Shown: positions 1 through 8,958, counted from the first letter of the stretch. The stretch is DNA of 56,947 bases from Capnocytophaga cynodegmi DSM 19736 (GCF_000379185.1 NZ_KB900739.1:56228-113174), one strand, 5' to 3'. Program-made: numbers and translations. The notes: generated by a model not told the origin, from the sequence alone.

Positions 1-319
1 TTTATATAATTCTTCGTCAAAATAAATATTTCCATTTTGTTCATTTCTGGGATTTTGTTTGATATTAGGGATTATCTCTTCTTTCTGTAAAAAACTTCTC
101 AAATCTCGACTATCAAAACTTGCATCAGCTTATTTTTTAGTCTTTAAAATACACTCCTATTGGAAACTCCTCCACTGGTAACCTATTTTTAATCGTTTGA
201 TTATCAGAAGAAAAATTGATGATAAATCAAATTTTGTTTTAAATCCTCTTTTTCCGATATTCAAATAGGAAATAATCCATTTTTTATCATATCTTTACTC
301 AAAGTTCACTGATTTTCAT
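1..319 (-). pseudogene. Degenerate IS5-family transposase fragment
   Basis: Minus-strand translation gives pieces of an IS5-type transposase in different frames. A start-like MKISEL sits at about 319. Then comes a segment containing IGKRGFKTKFDLS and RLKIGYQWRS (about 160-280), matching the N-terminal 'GKRGF...LKTGCQWR' region of these enzymes. It is followed by stops. A third piece, ADASFDSRDLRSFLQKEE, at about 60-130, matches the region around a catalytic Asp and runs off the left edge. Two frameshifts, in-frame stops and loss of the roughly 100 residues normally lying between the QWR and ADASFDS regions show that it cannot make a working transposase. The part outside the window is unknown. 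Confidence 0.65.
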
Positions 320-389
320 TTTGTTATATAAAACAAAAATGCTAAAAATTTTTGGGACTTTTACTATTTTAAAGTTTAGACAGGTTTCA
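1..389 (-). mobile_element. Remnant of an IS5-like insertion sequence, cut by the window edge
   Basis: The first 390 bases hold the 5' end of an insertion sequence read on the minus strand. A likely terminal inverted repeat begins near position 389 (minus-strand GAAACCTGTCTAAAC), about eight bases from the stop codon of the DUF2911 gene, and a decayed transposase follows. The other end lies outside the window, so neither the second inverted repeat nor a target duplication can be checked. The family assignment rests on the transposase fragments; the exact outer boundary is an estimate. Confidence 0.55.
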
Positions 390-396
390 TATTATT

Positions 397-993
397 CTAA
401 ACACCCATATCCCTTTCTACTTGTTTGATTTCTTTTAGATGTTCAATAATTTTGTTAATATCTTCTTTATTGTCGACCTCAATGGGAATTTCAGCTTTCA
501 AATATTCCCATCGGATAACTAAACTAATCTTTCCTTCACTGATATTTTCGAAAGAAATTTCCAACGATTCTTGTAATTCTTTCTGAACTTGTACAGGAAT
601 TTTAATTTCAATAGCATTTTCATTAGGGTCATAACTATAAGCACCCCAAGCATCAGCATCGTAGTTTAATGCTACAGTCCATTCGCGTTCTTCGGGAGTG
701 ATGAAAATAGCATATCTGCCTAATTTTGTGGGCTTACCACCAAAAAGAACACTCTGCTCAAAGGTAATGTTTGTAGCTTCATTAGCTCCCACACGCCAAA
801 TTTTTCCATACGGAACTAACTCACCAAAGATTTTGCGTCCACGTACACTTGGTCGTCCATAATCAACAGATATTTTTGTAACAGAAAATTGTTGAGAAAT
901 CACCTGTCTTGGACTTGCCATCGGATATTTATAATTTTGCGAGAAACCTACATAGGCGCTTAATAGTAACACAAAAGTGATAATTTTTTTCAT
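397..993 (-). CDS. Secreted DUF2911 domain protein
   Basis: 198 residues. An N-terminal signal peptide (MKKIITFVLLLSAYVGFSQ) is followed by a DUF2911 domain that fills the rest of the protein; its hallmark YGRPSVRGRKIFG and the segment PYGKIWRVGANEAT are present. DUF2911 proteins are widespread, mostly periplasmic or outer-membrane-associated proteins of Bacteroidota with no proven activity. The gene is the last of the minus-strand run and ends eight bases from the insertion-sequence remnant. It is separated from porT by only 26 bases, so it may share the ubiE-porT transcript. The family call is firm and the function unknown. Confidence 0.85.
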   Translation of the reverse strand: MKKIITFVLLLSAYVGFSQNYKYPMASPRQVISQQFSVTKISVDYGRPSVRGRKIFGELVPYGKIWRVGANEATNITFEQSVLFGGKPTKLGRYAIFITPEEREWTVALNYDADAWGAYSYDPNENAIEIKIPVQVQKELQESLEISFENISEGKISLVIRWEYLKAEIPIEVDNKEDINKIIEHLKEIKQVERDMGV

Positions 994-1019
994 AGATTGT
1001 TATTTTTATCGTTGTAGGG

Positions 1020-1736
1020 CTATTCAAAAGTGAGATTAATTAAAAATCCACGTGATTTTATTTTTCCTAAATTTCCAGTCCAAGGGCTTGAAGCATTACC
1101 ATCTGGTATAAGTTCGTTATTTATTGAAAATAAACCTCTTATGGAAGGTGAGAGACGGAAAAAAGGTGTGTAAAGATCAATTCCTATTCCCATTTCATAG
1201 AAGAAAACACTTCGCTGAGTACGAAAAATACGTTCGTAATTATCTATATTTAGATTATAATTACTACTTAAGTTGATAGCCATTGAAGCTCCCGCAGTAA
1301 GATAAGGTTTAACATTATGCCAACGTTCTGAACTGAATTTTACCAACAAAGGAATATAAATATAAGTAGATTTTACCTCCCTTAGATAATCTCTTTTCTC
1401 ATTCATACCAGGGAAATGGAGGTCACGTTTATTATAAACCAAGCCAGGTTCAAGCCTGAGGTCAAGGTATTTCATCAGTCGCATTGAGCCTGACAGTCCT
1501 ACATTGAATCCCCAGTTTCTAACAGTTCTAATTTCACGTATTGTAGGAGTTCCATAATTTAAGTCATTGTAATTGAACTTGAAATCGAACGTATTTGAAC
1601 CAAAATAATACCCCCATTGCAGTGGTTTTTCATCAAAATGCTCTAGATTCATAAGTGGACCTCTTCGTTGCCCCCAAACAGAAAAATTTCCAATGAAAAT
1701 CAGGGCAAAAAAACAGAATATACAGATTTTTTTCAT
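1020..1736 (-). CDS. porT: Type IX secretion system protein PorT (outer-membrane beta-barrel)
   Basis: PorT is an outer-membrane barrel protein needed for T9SS secretion and gliding in Bacteroidota. The frame can be opened further upstream, but the start at 1736 (MKKICIFCFFALIFIG) gives a clean signal peptide ending near VWGQ and leaves one base after the ubiE stop, so translational coupling is likely. After the signal comes the PorT-like NLEHFDEKPLQWGYYFGSN segment, then alternating hydrophobic strands up to a terminal aromatic (LINLTFE), typical of small barrels of about 240 residues. Adjacency to ubiE is, from memory, also seen in other Flavobacteriaceae. A general PorT-family barrel (PF13568) is the alternative; placement beside ubiE favours true PorT. 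Confidence 0.75.
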   Translation of the reverse strand: MKKICIFCFFALIFIGNFSVWGQRRGPLMNLEHFDEKPLQWGYYFGSNTFDFKFNYNDLNYGTPTIREIRTVRNWGFNVGLSGSMRLMKYLDLRLEPGLVYNKRDLHFPGMNEKRDYLREVKSTYIYIPLLVKFSSERWHNVKPYLTAGASMAINLSSNYNLNIDNYERIFRTQRSVFFYEMGIGIDLYTPFFRLSPSIRGLFSINNELIPDGNASSPWTGNLGKIKSRGFLINLTFE

Positions 1737-1737
1737 C

Positions 1738-2484
1738 TTAAAGTGTATTAGGTTTATTTCCCACGTAGATAGTAGCCACTCCACCCAGCGTTTTTGGATA
1801 GTATTTAGTTTCGCTATATCCAATTTTATCTAAAATGGCTTTAAATTTTTTTCCATAAGGAAATGCCGAAGCCGATTTTGATAAATAAGTATATGCGGAA
1901 CGATCTTTAGAAAATATTTTACCAATCAAAGGCATAATAAATTTAGTGTAAGCAAAGTATCCCTGACGAAATGGAAACTTTTCAGGTACAGAAGTTTCCA
2001 AAACAACCAACCTACCACCAGGGCGAATAACTCGGTAAATTTCAGAAAGTCCTTTTTCTAAATTTTCAAAATTCCGTACACCAAATGCTACAGTTACCAC
2101 ATCAAAATAATCATCAGTAAAAGGTAAATTTTCACTATCACCAGATACCAATTCAATGCGTTCAGAGAGATTTTTCTTCTGAATTTTTTCTCGTCCTACT
2201 GAAAGCATTCCTTCGGAAATGTCAAGACCCACAATTTTCAAGCCATCAATCTCACTAAGAGCAATTGCCAAATCACCCGTGCCTGTTGCCACATCAAGAA
2301 CCTTGTTTGGAGCAATTTCAGATACTTTTTTAACAACAAATTTCCGCCATTTGATGTCCGAACCCAATGAAATTACGCGGTTAAGCCCGTCGTAAGTGCC
2401 TGATATGGAATCAAACATTTGTGCTACTTGTTGTTTCTTCCCTTCAGTGGAATTTTTATATGGAGTGATTGTTTTTTCTGACAT
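1738..2484 (-). CDS. ubiE: Demethylmenaquinone methyltransferase
   Basis: 248 residues, the usual length of UbiE/MenG. It is a class I SAM-dependent methyltransferase that methylates demethylmenaquinone in the last step of menaquinone synthesis. SAM-binding motif I is VLDVATGTGDLAIAL (about residues 62-76); the family signatures FDSISGTYDGLNR, VAFGVRNFENLEKGL and RVIRPGGRLVVLE are all present. Menaquinone is the expected quinone for the organism and feeds the cbb3 branch encoded at the other end of the window. It heads the minus-strand pair ubiE-porT and is preceded by a good -7 element. Confidence 0.95.
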   Translation of the reverse strand: MSEKTITPYKNSTEGKKQQVAQMFDSISGTYDGLNRVISLGSDIKWRKFVVKKVSEIAPNKVLDVATGTGDLAIALSEIDGLKIVGLDISEGMLSVGREKIQKKNLSERIELVSGDSENLPFTDDYFDVVTVAFGVRNFENLEKGLSEIYRVIRPGGRLVVLETSVPEKFPFRQGYFAYTKFIMPLIGKIFSKDRSAYTYLSKSASAFPYGKKFKAILDKIGYSETKYYPKTLGGVATIYVGNKPNTL

Positions 2485-2506
2485 TTACCTTATTGCAGTT
2501 TTTTTG

Positions 2507-2514
2507 CAAAGATA
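2507..2514 (-). promoter_or_regulatory. Bacteroidota -7 promoter element upstream of ubiE
   Basis: Minus-strand TATCTTTG matches the TAnnTTTG consensus and lies 23 bases before the ubiE start. No convincing TTG -33 element is seen at the usual distance of 19-21 bases, so this is a partial match. Confidence 0.45.
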
Positions 2515-2607
2515 GAGAAAAAGTTGAAAGTTTAAAGTTGAAGTACAAAAAATACGCTCCGTTCCATTCTTTTTCGCTTTAAGATGGTTGCAGATAAAAA
2601 TTATAGT

Positions 2608-3312
2608 TTATTCCATTATCTGTTGATATGTTTGCTGAGTTTTTTCAGGATTTTTGTCATTGTAGAATATTTTTTCTCCATTCTTCCTGATAAGCATAAT
2701 GTAAGGAGAATTCTTTGATTGTAGGTATAAAAAGACTTCTTCCTTGTCTTTTGTTTCGAATTTACCTTTCTTTACTCCTCCTAATTCGAAACCTCCTCTC
2801 CGAATAGCTATTTTAGGCAATTCTGATACCAATTTTATTTCCTGAATCTCCGAAAAAAATATTCCCTTTTCCGATGTATCTGTAATTCTGATAGTATCTC
2901 CTTCTTTTATGATTTCCATAGAAGACATTCCTGAAAAAACCATCATTAAACAAAATAAAAAGGTAATAATCAGAATAATATAAACTATTGTGTGATTTCT
3001 TTTTGTGTTATGTAGGAATTTTTCTGAGCTTTTCAGTGTATAAACAATTCCGATGAACATAACTAAAAGTATCCATATACTAACATATTCTTCCAAATCT
3101 AAAAAAAACATTATAGGGAATCCCATAATTAATAAGATTCCCATTGTAACAAATGCTTTTTTGATGTGTTTTGCTATTTTTTTGATGTCCAGATTACTTC
3201 TCTGTTCTTCTGACATTCTGTTATAACCAGCCAGTATTGTGGGGTCGCTTTGTACAAAGTAACCAATTCCGATGAAAAGTAGCCCGACGAATATACTGAT
3301 TATCATTGCCAT
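2608..3312 (-). CDS. DUF3784-like membrane protein with C-terminal PH-like region
   Basis: About 235 residues. The start at 3312 (MAMIISIFVGLLFIGIGY) is preferred because upstream ATGs overlap the end of the mannosidase gene; 3306 is also possible. It has an N-terminal membrane segment, then a short motif NRMSEEQRSNLDIKKIAKHI typical of DUF3784 proteins, then three more hydrophobic segments (about residues 50-130). A soluble tail of about 95 residues (EGDTIRITDTSEKGIFFSEI to the end) looks like a small PH-type beta domain. The gene begins ten bases after the GH92 stop, so it is probably the last gene of the serC-GH92 transcript. The role is unknown. Confidence 0.6.
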   Translation of the reverse strand: MAMIISIFVGLLFIGIGYFVQSDPTILAGYNRMSEEQRSNLDIKKIAKHIKKAFVTMGILLIMGFPIMFFLDLEEYVSIWILLVMFIGIVYTLKSSEKFLHNTKRNHTIVYIILIITFLFCLMMVFSGMSSMEIIKEGDTIRITDTSEKGIFFSEIQEIKLVSELPKIAIRRGGFELGGVKKGKFETKDKEEVFLYLQSKNSPYIMLIRKNGEKIFYNDKNPEKTQQTYQQIME

Positions 3313-3322
3313 ACTAAAAACA

Positions 3323-5596
3323 CTATTTATCAAACTCCAAGTTTCCGTTATCTTTAAAACCATCAAACGGAAGTTTAAAGCCATCTATTTTTTTGTTATT
3401 AAGATATACTGAAGTACCTTTTTCATTCTCTGGAACATCTTTTGTATTTTTTTGAGTGTCTTCGAGATGGTTTTTACCTTTGGTGATGACAAATTTTTTG
3501 TTATCAGGAAGTTGTAATGTAGCTTTATCAAAAAGAGGACTTCCTAAAACATAGTAATCATCTACGGGGCTTACAGGATAAAAGCCTAACGCACTAAACA
3601 CATACCAAGCCGAAGTCTGTCCGTTATCCTCATCACCGCAATAACCATCGGGGGTAGGGGCGTAGAGCTTTGTCATTACTTTGTGGAGTTTTTCTTTTGC
3701 TTTTTCAGGTTTGTTTATATAATTGTATAGATAAATCATATGCTGAATAGGCTGATTTCCGTGTGCGTAATTACCCATATCCATAATTTGCATTTCACGA
3801 ATTTCGTGTATTGTAAATCCGTAATATGAATCATCAAACAAAGGAGGCATCTCAAAAACCTCATCAAGTTTCTGTTCAAACTTGTTAGTTCCTCCCATAA
3901 GTTCGATAAGTCCTTCAACATCGTGAAAAACCGACCAAGTGTAATGCAAACTATTTCCTTCGGTAAAGGCATCACCCCATTTTAGCGGATTGAAAGGCGA
4001 CTGAAACGTGCCATCTTCATTACGTCCTCGCATCCAACCGGTTTCTTTATCGAAAACATTGCGATAGTTTTGAGCTTTCTTTTTGTATGAATCAACAATG
4101 TATTTACGATTCATTTTTTCTGCCATTTTATAAATTGCATAATCGGCATAGGCATATTCTAATGTACGAGCTACGTTTTCATTAATCCCAACATTGTAAG
4201 GCACATATCCCAATCTATTGTAATAATCTACACCCTCTCTGCCTACTGATTTTACAGGTCTGCCCTCATTTTGAGTTGCATTTTTGAGCATCGCTTCGAG
4301 CAGAATTTTAGCATCTTCTTCATTAATATTTCCTTTCAGATATGCATCAGCAATGATAGGAGCCGAATTAGAGCCTATCATACAATCACGATGCCCAGGA
4401 CTTGCCCATTCAGGCAGCCAGCCCGATTGCTGATATGTGTTTATCAATCCTTTCATAAATTTCTGATTCATTTCAGGATACATCAAATTAAAGAAAGGAA
4501 ATACAGCACGGAATGTATCCCAAAAACCATTGTCAGTGAACATATAACCCTTTTCGACTTTTCCGTTATAGGGGCTATAGTGTACAATCTCGCCTTTGGC
4601 ATCAAATTCATAAAACGTACGAGGGAACAAAAGCACACGATACAGACAGGAATAAAATGTACGGATATTATCAATATTACTATCTTGAATTTCAATGCGT
4701 GAAAGTTCTTTTTCCCAGCGATTGAAGGCTTTTTCCTTTGTCTGTTCAAAAGTATCTGAGCCAATTTCATTTTTCAGATTAAGCATTGCTTGCTGGCTAC
4801 TTATAAAAGAGGAAGCAACTTTTACATTCACTTGTTCGCCACGTTTGGTAGCAAAACCAATCACTGCACCTACGTGTTCTCCCTGATTTTCGGTAGTGTC
4901 CGAAAGTTTCCAACCATCACCCCACGTATTGTAAACCTGAAAATCTTTATCAAATTCAAGTACAAAATAGTTGTGGAAATTCTCCGGAACACCTCCGTTA
5001 TGGTTTCGAGCATATCCGACAATCTTTCGTTCATTAGGCAGAATTTTTACCATCGAACCTTTAAAATACGCATCGAGCAAGATATATGATTTTTCAGCCT
5101 TTGGAAATGTAAAACGGAATTGAGCAGCTCTTTCTGTTGGCGTAATTTCAACCGTAGTGTCATAATCTGCCAAGTAAACTTTGTAATAGTGTGGTTTTAC
5201 CTCTTCCGCTTTATGCGAAAACCACGAAGCACGTTCATTTTCTTCAATTTTAAGTTCACCAGTGATAGGCATTAGGGCAAAAGCACCATAATCATTAATC
5301 CAAGGGCTGGGCTGATGTGTTTGTTTAAATCCGCGAATTTTATTGGCTTGATACTGATATGCCCAACCATCGCCCATTTTGTTAGTCTGTGGTGTCCAGA
5401 AGTTCATTCCCCAAGGAGTAGCAATGGCAGGGTAGGTATTTCCGTTGGAAAGTTCAAATTTGGAATCCGTACCCATTAGTGGATTTACAAAATCAGTGTA
5501 AATGGTTGTATTTATTTGCTGAGGTTCTTCTTTAGAATTACAAGAAGATAAGAAAATACACGATACGACTAATAAAAAATATTTCATAATATTCAT
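3323..5596 (-). CDS. GH92 family alpha-mannosidase, probable surface lipoprotein
   Basis: About 757 residues, the normal size for glycoside hydrolase family 92, calcium-dependent exo-alpha-mannosidases that trim mannose from N-glycans and mannans. The hallmark GDEDNGQTSAWYVFSALGFY carries the acidic catalytic-base and Ca site, and WGDAFTEGNSLHYTWSVFHD carries the likely general-acid Glu. The N-terminus is a lipoprotein signal, MKYFLLVVSCIFLSSC. Lys-Glu-Glu follows at Cys+3 to +5 (CNSKEE), matching the Capnocytophaga-type lipoprotein export signal that sends lipoproteins to the cell surface. Starts at 5596 or 5587 both keep the signal; a longer form would overlap the serC stop. It follows serC closely, so co-transcription is likely. 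Linkage specificity cannot be read from the sequence. Confidence 0.9.
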   Translation of the reverse strand: MNIMKYFLLVVSCIFLSSCNSKEEPQQINTTIYTDFVNPLMGTDSKFELSNGNTYPAIATPWGMNFWTPQTNKMGDGWAYQYQANKIRGFKQTHQPSPWINDYGAFALMPITGELKIEENERASWFSHKAEEVKPHYYKVYLADYDTTVEITPTERAAQFRFTFPKAEKSYILLDAYFKGSMVKILPNERKIVGYARNHNGGVPENFHNYFVLEFDKDFQVYNTWGDGWKLSDTTENQGEHVGAVIGFATKRGEQVNVKVASSFISSQQAMLNLKNEIGSDTFEQTKEKAFNRWEKELSRIEIQDSNIDNIRTFYSCLYRVLLFPRTFYEFDAKGEIVHYSPYNGKVEKGYMFTDNGFWDTFRAVFPFFNLMYPEMNQKFMKGLINTYQQSGWLPEWASPGHRDCMIGSNSAPIIADAYLKGNINEEDAKILLEAMLKNATQNEGRPVKSVGREGVDYYNRLGYVPYNVGINENVARTLEYAYADYAIYKMAEKMNRKYIVDSYKKKAQNYRNVFDKETGWMRGRNEDGTFQSPFNPLKWGDAFTEGNSLHYTWSVFHDVEGLIELMGGTNKFEQKLDEVFEMPPLFDDSYYGFTIHEIREMQIMDMGNYAHGNQPIQHMIYLYNYINKPEKAKEKLHKVMTKLYAPTPDGYCGDEDNGQTSAWYVFSALGFYPVSPVDDYYVLGSPLFDKATLQLPDNKKFVITKGKNHLEDTQKNTKDVPENEKGTSVYLNNKKIDGFKLPFDGFKDNGNLEFDK

Positions 5597-5613
5597 TTTA
5601 GGTTTCAATTTTT

Positions 5614-6675
5614 TCAATATTTTTTTTCCAGTTCCTTTAAAACGTCTACCAACACCTGTACACTTTCAATAGGCATAGCATTGTAAATGGAGGCTCGATA
5701 TCCGCCAAGATTTCGATGTCCTTTTAGTCCACTAATATCTGCATTTTGCCAGAGAGTATCAAATTTTTGTTGCATTGATTGGTCTTTCAAAAAGAAAGAA
5801 ACATTCATAAGTGAGCGGTCTTCTTTTGTAGCATATCCTTCCACAAGTGGGTTACGGTCTATTTCGTTGTAAAGAAGTTCGGCTTTGTCTTTATTGAGTT
5901 TTTCAAGAGCTTTTACACCTCCTTTTTCTTGTATCCATTGTAAAACCAACAGATTTACATAAATAGAAAACGTAGTAGGAGTGTTGAACATACTCTCATT
6001 TTTGATTTGGTTTTGATAATCCAAAATGGAAGGAATTTTACGAGAAACTTTACCCAGAATAGCTTTCTTTACAAGCACCATTGTACTACCTGAAGTTCCC
6101 AAATTTTTCTGTGAACCTGCATAAATAAGGCTGAACTTTGAGTAATCTATATCTCGTGAAAAAATATCTGAACTCATATCGGCTACCAGCGGAATGTTAG
6201 TCTCTGGAATATGATGAAATTGAGTTCCGTAAATAGTGTTATTTGTTGTAATATGTAGATAATCAGTATCAGAAGGGATACTGAAATTTTTGGGGATATA
6301 CTTATATCCATCTGCTTTCGATGAAGCTATAATTTCTATATTGCCAAAAAGTTGTGCTTCTTTCAAAGCCTTGTTCGACCAAGTTCCTGTATCAATATAA
6401 GCTGCTTTTTTTTCTAATAGATTATACGGAACGGATAAAAATTGAGTACTTGCTCCCCCGTGAAGAAACAGAACCTCGTACGAATCATTTAAACCTGCTA
6501 TTTCCAAAGCCAAAGCACGTGCTTTTTCAATAACATTGAGGAACTCTTTGCTTCGATGTGAAATTTCAAGAATTGATAAACCTGAATCTTCAAAATTAAG
6601 AACTGCTTTTGATGCTTTTTCAAAAACCGCTTGTGGCAGGATAGAAGGACCTGCACTAAAATTATGCTTTTTCAT
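5614..6675 (-). CDS. serC: Phosphoserine aminotransferase
   Basis: 353 residues, full length. This PLP enzyme converts 3-phosphohydroxypyruvate to phosphoserine in serine synthesis, and may also act in pyridoxal phosphate synthesis. Present are the N-terminal NFSAGPSILPQAV, HGGASTQF (phosphate-cup region), the Asp of VADMSSD and the PLP-binding Lys in AGSQKNLG at about residue 190. The C-terminal GHRNLGGYRASIYNAM is the substrate-binding signature. It lies in a minus-strand run between the acyl-CoA reductase gene (upstream) and GH92 (downstream). No serA for phosphoglycerate dehydrogenase is seen in the window. Confidence 0.96.
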   Translation of the reverse strand: MKKHNFSAGPSILPQAVFEKASKAVLNFEDSGLSILEISHRSKEFLNVIEKARALALEIAGLNDSYEVLFLHGGASTQFLSVPYNLLEKKAAYIDTGTWSNKALKEAQLFGNIEIIASSKADGYKYIPKNFSIPSDTDYLHITTNNTIYGTQFHHIPETNIPLVADMSSDIFSRDIDYSKFSLIYAGSQKNLGTSGSTMVLVKKAILGKVSRKIPSILDYQNQIKNESMFNTPTTFSIYVNLLVLQWIQEKGGVKALEKLNKDKAELLYNEIDRNPLVEGYATKEDRSLMNVSFFLKDQSMQQKFDTLWQNADISGLKGHRNLGGYRASIYNAMPIESVQVLVDVLKELEKKY

Positions 6676-6789
6676 CTCCTTAGGTAAAAAACAAACAGAA
6701 AGTCTGTATAATATTTCTGTTTATGTTTGAAATTTTTGCAAAATTCCTAAATTATTTTCTTGCAGAAACTAAAAAAAGATTCTTTTTTA

Positions 6790-7848
6790 TTACAAATTTG
6801 TTAGGAATTTAACAGTATCAACGTCATCAGCGTAATCCCAAAGTTGTGGTTGTTGTGTTTTTCCAAACGGAATTTCGTTGGTAATAAATCCATTAGCGAC
6901 GATGCATTGTATCTTTTCGGTATCATTTAATAGCTGTTCTTTCAGGCTATCCAAATCGCTATAATATTCATAGAAAAGTGTTGCGATAGGGGAGGCATAG
7001 CTGGTGTCTTCTTTCAGAATTAAAAAACCATTCTCACGAAGTTTAAACAAGCTCATCAGATAAACAGCCTTATTGTAATCATAATTATTCGCATACTTCT
7101 GACCATTAATGATATCCTTAAAAGAATAAATAGCTTTAAAAAGATGGTCAAAATCATATTTTTCAGGAACAAAAACTTTCGAAACACTTCGGCAACCCAG
7201 TCCAAAATAGGTGAAAATATCTTTTCCAAGCTCAAAAAGTTCCTTTTCAGTTTCTTTTCCTGTGAGAATTGCAACGGAATTTCGATTTTTACGGATAATG
7301 TGTGGCTTCTTCCCGAAATAATATTCGAAATAACGTGCTGTGTTATCACTTCCTGTGGCGATTACAGCATCAAAATCTGTGATTTTTTCGTCCGTAAATA
7401 CAAAACAATCTTTCCAAATGGGATTGATTTGCTGCAAATAATTAGCAATGAAAGGCAAAAGGATTTTGTCATCTGATGATAACTTCACGATGGCTTTATG
7501 CCCAGCGATTAATACCGATAAAAAGTCGTGAAAGCCTACCAAAGGAATGTTCCCTGCCATAATAATTGCAACTCTCTTAGGGGTTACCTTGCTGAAATCA
7601 TATTTTTCGATCCATTTTTTTAAATTTTCTTCCGTTAGAGCTTCTGCCCACGATTTACAAGCGAATTGCAAGTTTTCCGGAGTAAACCAACCATTTTGCT
7701 GTTCTGCTAATTTGAGAGTTTCTTTGAATTTTTCAAATTGTAAATTATTTCCAGAAGGCATACTTTTATCTTCCTTGTACGGAAAAGACGCAAACTGAGC
7801 CAGAAACTTCCCCAAAGTTACCAAACTATTATATTTTTGGTTATTCAT
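6790..7848 (-). CDS. LuxC-like acyl-CoA reductase
   Basis: 352 residues of the LuxC/acyl-CoA reductase family in the aldehyde dehydrogenase superfamily. Members reduce acyl-CoA or acyl-enzyme to aldehyde using NADPH. Visible are RVAIIMAGNIPLVGFHDFLS (nucleotide-binding region), ATGSDNTARYFEYYFG, IIRKNRNSVAILTG and the Cys-containing FTYFGLGCRSVSKVFVP, where the Cys is the expected acylation site. The luxD and luxE partners of bioluminescent operons are absent, so light production is not implied. Relatives occur singly near serC in other Flavobacteriaceae, from memory. The 113-base gap to serC has no clear terminator. The substrate is unknown. Confidence 0.8.
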   Translation of the reverse strand: MNNQKYNSLVTLGKFLAQFASFPYKEDKSMPSGNNLQFEKFKETLKLAEQQNGWFTPENLQFACKSWAEALTEENLKKWIEKYDFSKVTPKRVAIIMAGNIPLVGFHDFLSVLIAGHKAIVKLSSDDKILLPFIANYLQQINPIWKDCFVFTDEKITDFDAVIATGSDNTARYFEYYFGKKPHIIRKNRNSVAILTGKETEKELFELGKDIFTYFGLGCRSVSKVFVPEKYDFDHLFKAIYSFKDIINGQKYANNYDYNKAVYLMSLFKLRENGFLILKEDTSYASPIATLFYEYYSDLDSLKEQLLNDTEKIQCIVANGFITNEIPFGKTQQPQLWDYADDVDTVKFLTNL

Positions 7849-7874
7849 ACGCTGTTATTCTGCTAATTATTGTG

Positions 7875-7882
7875 CAAAAATA
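7875..7882 (-). promoter_or_regulatory. Bacteroidota -7 element before the acyl-CoA reductase gene
   Basis: Minus-strand TATTTTTG fits TAnnTTTG and lies 27 bases upstream of the start codon. A proper -33 TTG is not evident at 19-21 bases, so the site is only a candidate. Confidence 0.35.
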
Positions 7883-7927
7883 CGTATTATTTCTAAAAAA
7901 ATGAAATACATCTGTATTGCCCTTTTG

Positions 7928-8836
7928 TTAAAAGCGAACTCTGTATTCTGCATTAATAATGAAATGTCTTGTTAGTCCATCAGGGCGAGATTTTCTTGCT
8001 ACAAAAGGCATTCCTGTATTAAGTTGCAAACTATTTTTTGTATTAATTTGATAATCCAGATAGATATTTCCGTTTAGAGTTAGTCCTTGTGAGCCTTTAA
8101 TGTGTTGTTTGTTTCCTGAAATGTCTGTAAATTGGTCGTTTGTTAAGTGATAAATAGGTAAAATACTTGGCGTCAGACTGATTTTATCTGTTATAGTAAT
8201 AGGATAGGAAGCCCGTAGCAGAATATCTCCTCCTCGTTGATAATTTTGAGTAGATTGCAATTTCTTTAGAATCTCATTTGTTTGATTTTCCGCCAAAAAC
8301 TCATTCTTATTTTGTAAAATAGGCTGTTGCCAAGCAAAAACAAAATGCAATTTATCAATTTGATAACTTAAAGCCATAATTGCATCAAGTGTTCCTAAAC
8401 TTGATTGATAATCCATAGGTAATGAAAGCCCTTCTTGCTTTTTATTACCATCGGAAAGAGGAATTTTAGTCCCTAATGTAATGCTCAGTTTTTCATTAAC
8501 TTTGTAATTGCCAGAAAGTAATATATCAGAAAGCCCCAAAGAGTGAATTCTGTTTCCGCTTTGAACAATAGATGTTACTCGTGTATCAAAACTGATTGCA
8601 TCTGAAATTTGTCGGTTGTATTCTAAATAATTTCCCCAAAAATTTACATTATTATCTCCTGTTCCGAAGAAAAATCCTGCTTTTATTTGGTTTTTAACAG
8701 GCTCACTACGTTCCCAAAAATTTACAGGTTTTACATTATTAATTGTACAAAAACCTGCATCGCTACAACCTTGACTAAAAATAGTTTCACAAAATAATAT
8801 TGAACTTGTTAGAGAATAAAAAATAACTTTACGCAT
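7928..8836 (-). CDS. Outer-membrane barrel / transporter-like protein of unknown function
   Basis: 302 residues with a signal peptide (MRKVIFYSLTSSILFCETIFSQG). A Cys-containing segment (GCSDAGFCTI) follows, then regular amphipathic strands to the final aromatic (INAEYRVRF), as expected of an outer-membrane beta-barrel. Strand-turn features such as LGTKIPLSDGNKK and ASYPITITDKISLTPSILPI resemble the 'transporter/phenol MetA-like' barrels (PF13557 type). The nearby genes give no firm clue, and it stands 91 bases from the acyl-CoA reductase gene. The barrel call is reasonable and no substrate can be proposed. Confidence 0.6.
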   Translation of the reverse strand: MRKVIFYSLTSSILFCETIFSQGCSDAGFCTINNVKPVNFWERSEPVKNQIKAGFFFGTGDNNVNFWGNYLEYNRQISDAISFDTRVTSIVQSGNRIHSLGLSDILLSGNYKVNEKLSITLGTKIPLSDGNKKQEGLSLPMDYQSSLGTLDAIMALSYQIDKLHFVFAWQQPILQNKNEFLAENQTNEILKKLQSTQNYQRGGDILLRASYPITITDKISLTPSILPIYHLTNDQFTDISGNKQHIKGSQGLTLNGNIYLDYQINTKNSLQLNTGMPFVARKSRPDGLTRHFIINAEYRVRF

Positions 8837-8958
8837 AATTTTAATAACATTTATATATCTGTTTAGTCGTGATTTTTTTCAAATCCTGACAACTTATAGA
8901 TAAAAAATAAATCATTAAAGAATTATCAAACCTGTAGAATAAATATTTTATAAAGAAG

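Noticed and set aside
4271-4702. Plus-strand open frame inside the GH92 gene
   Set aside because: Antisense to a well-conserved coding sequence; no start context or family features.
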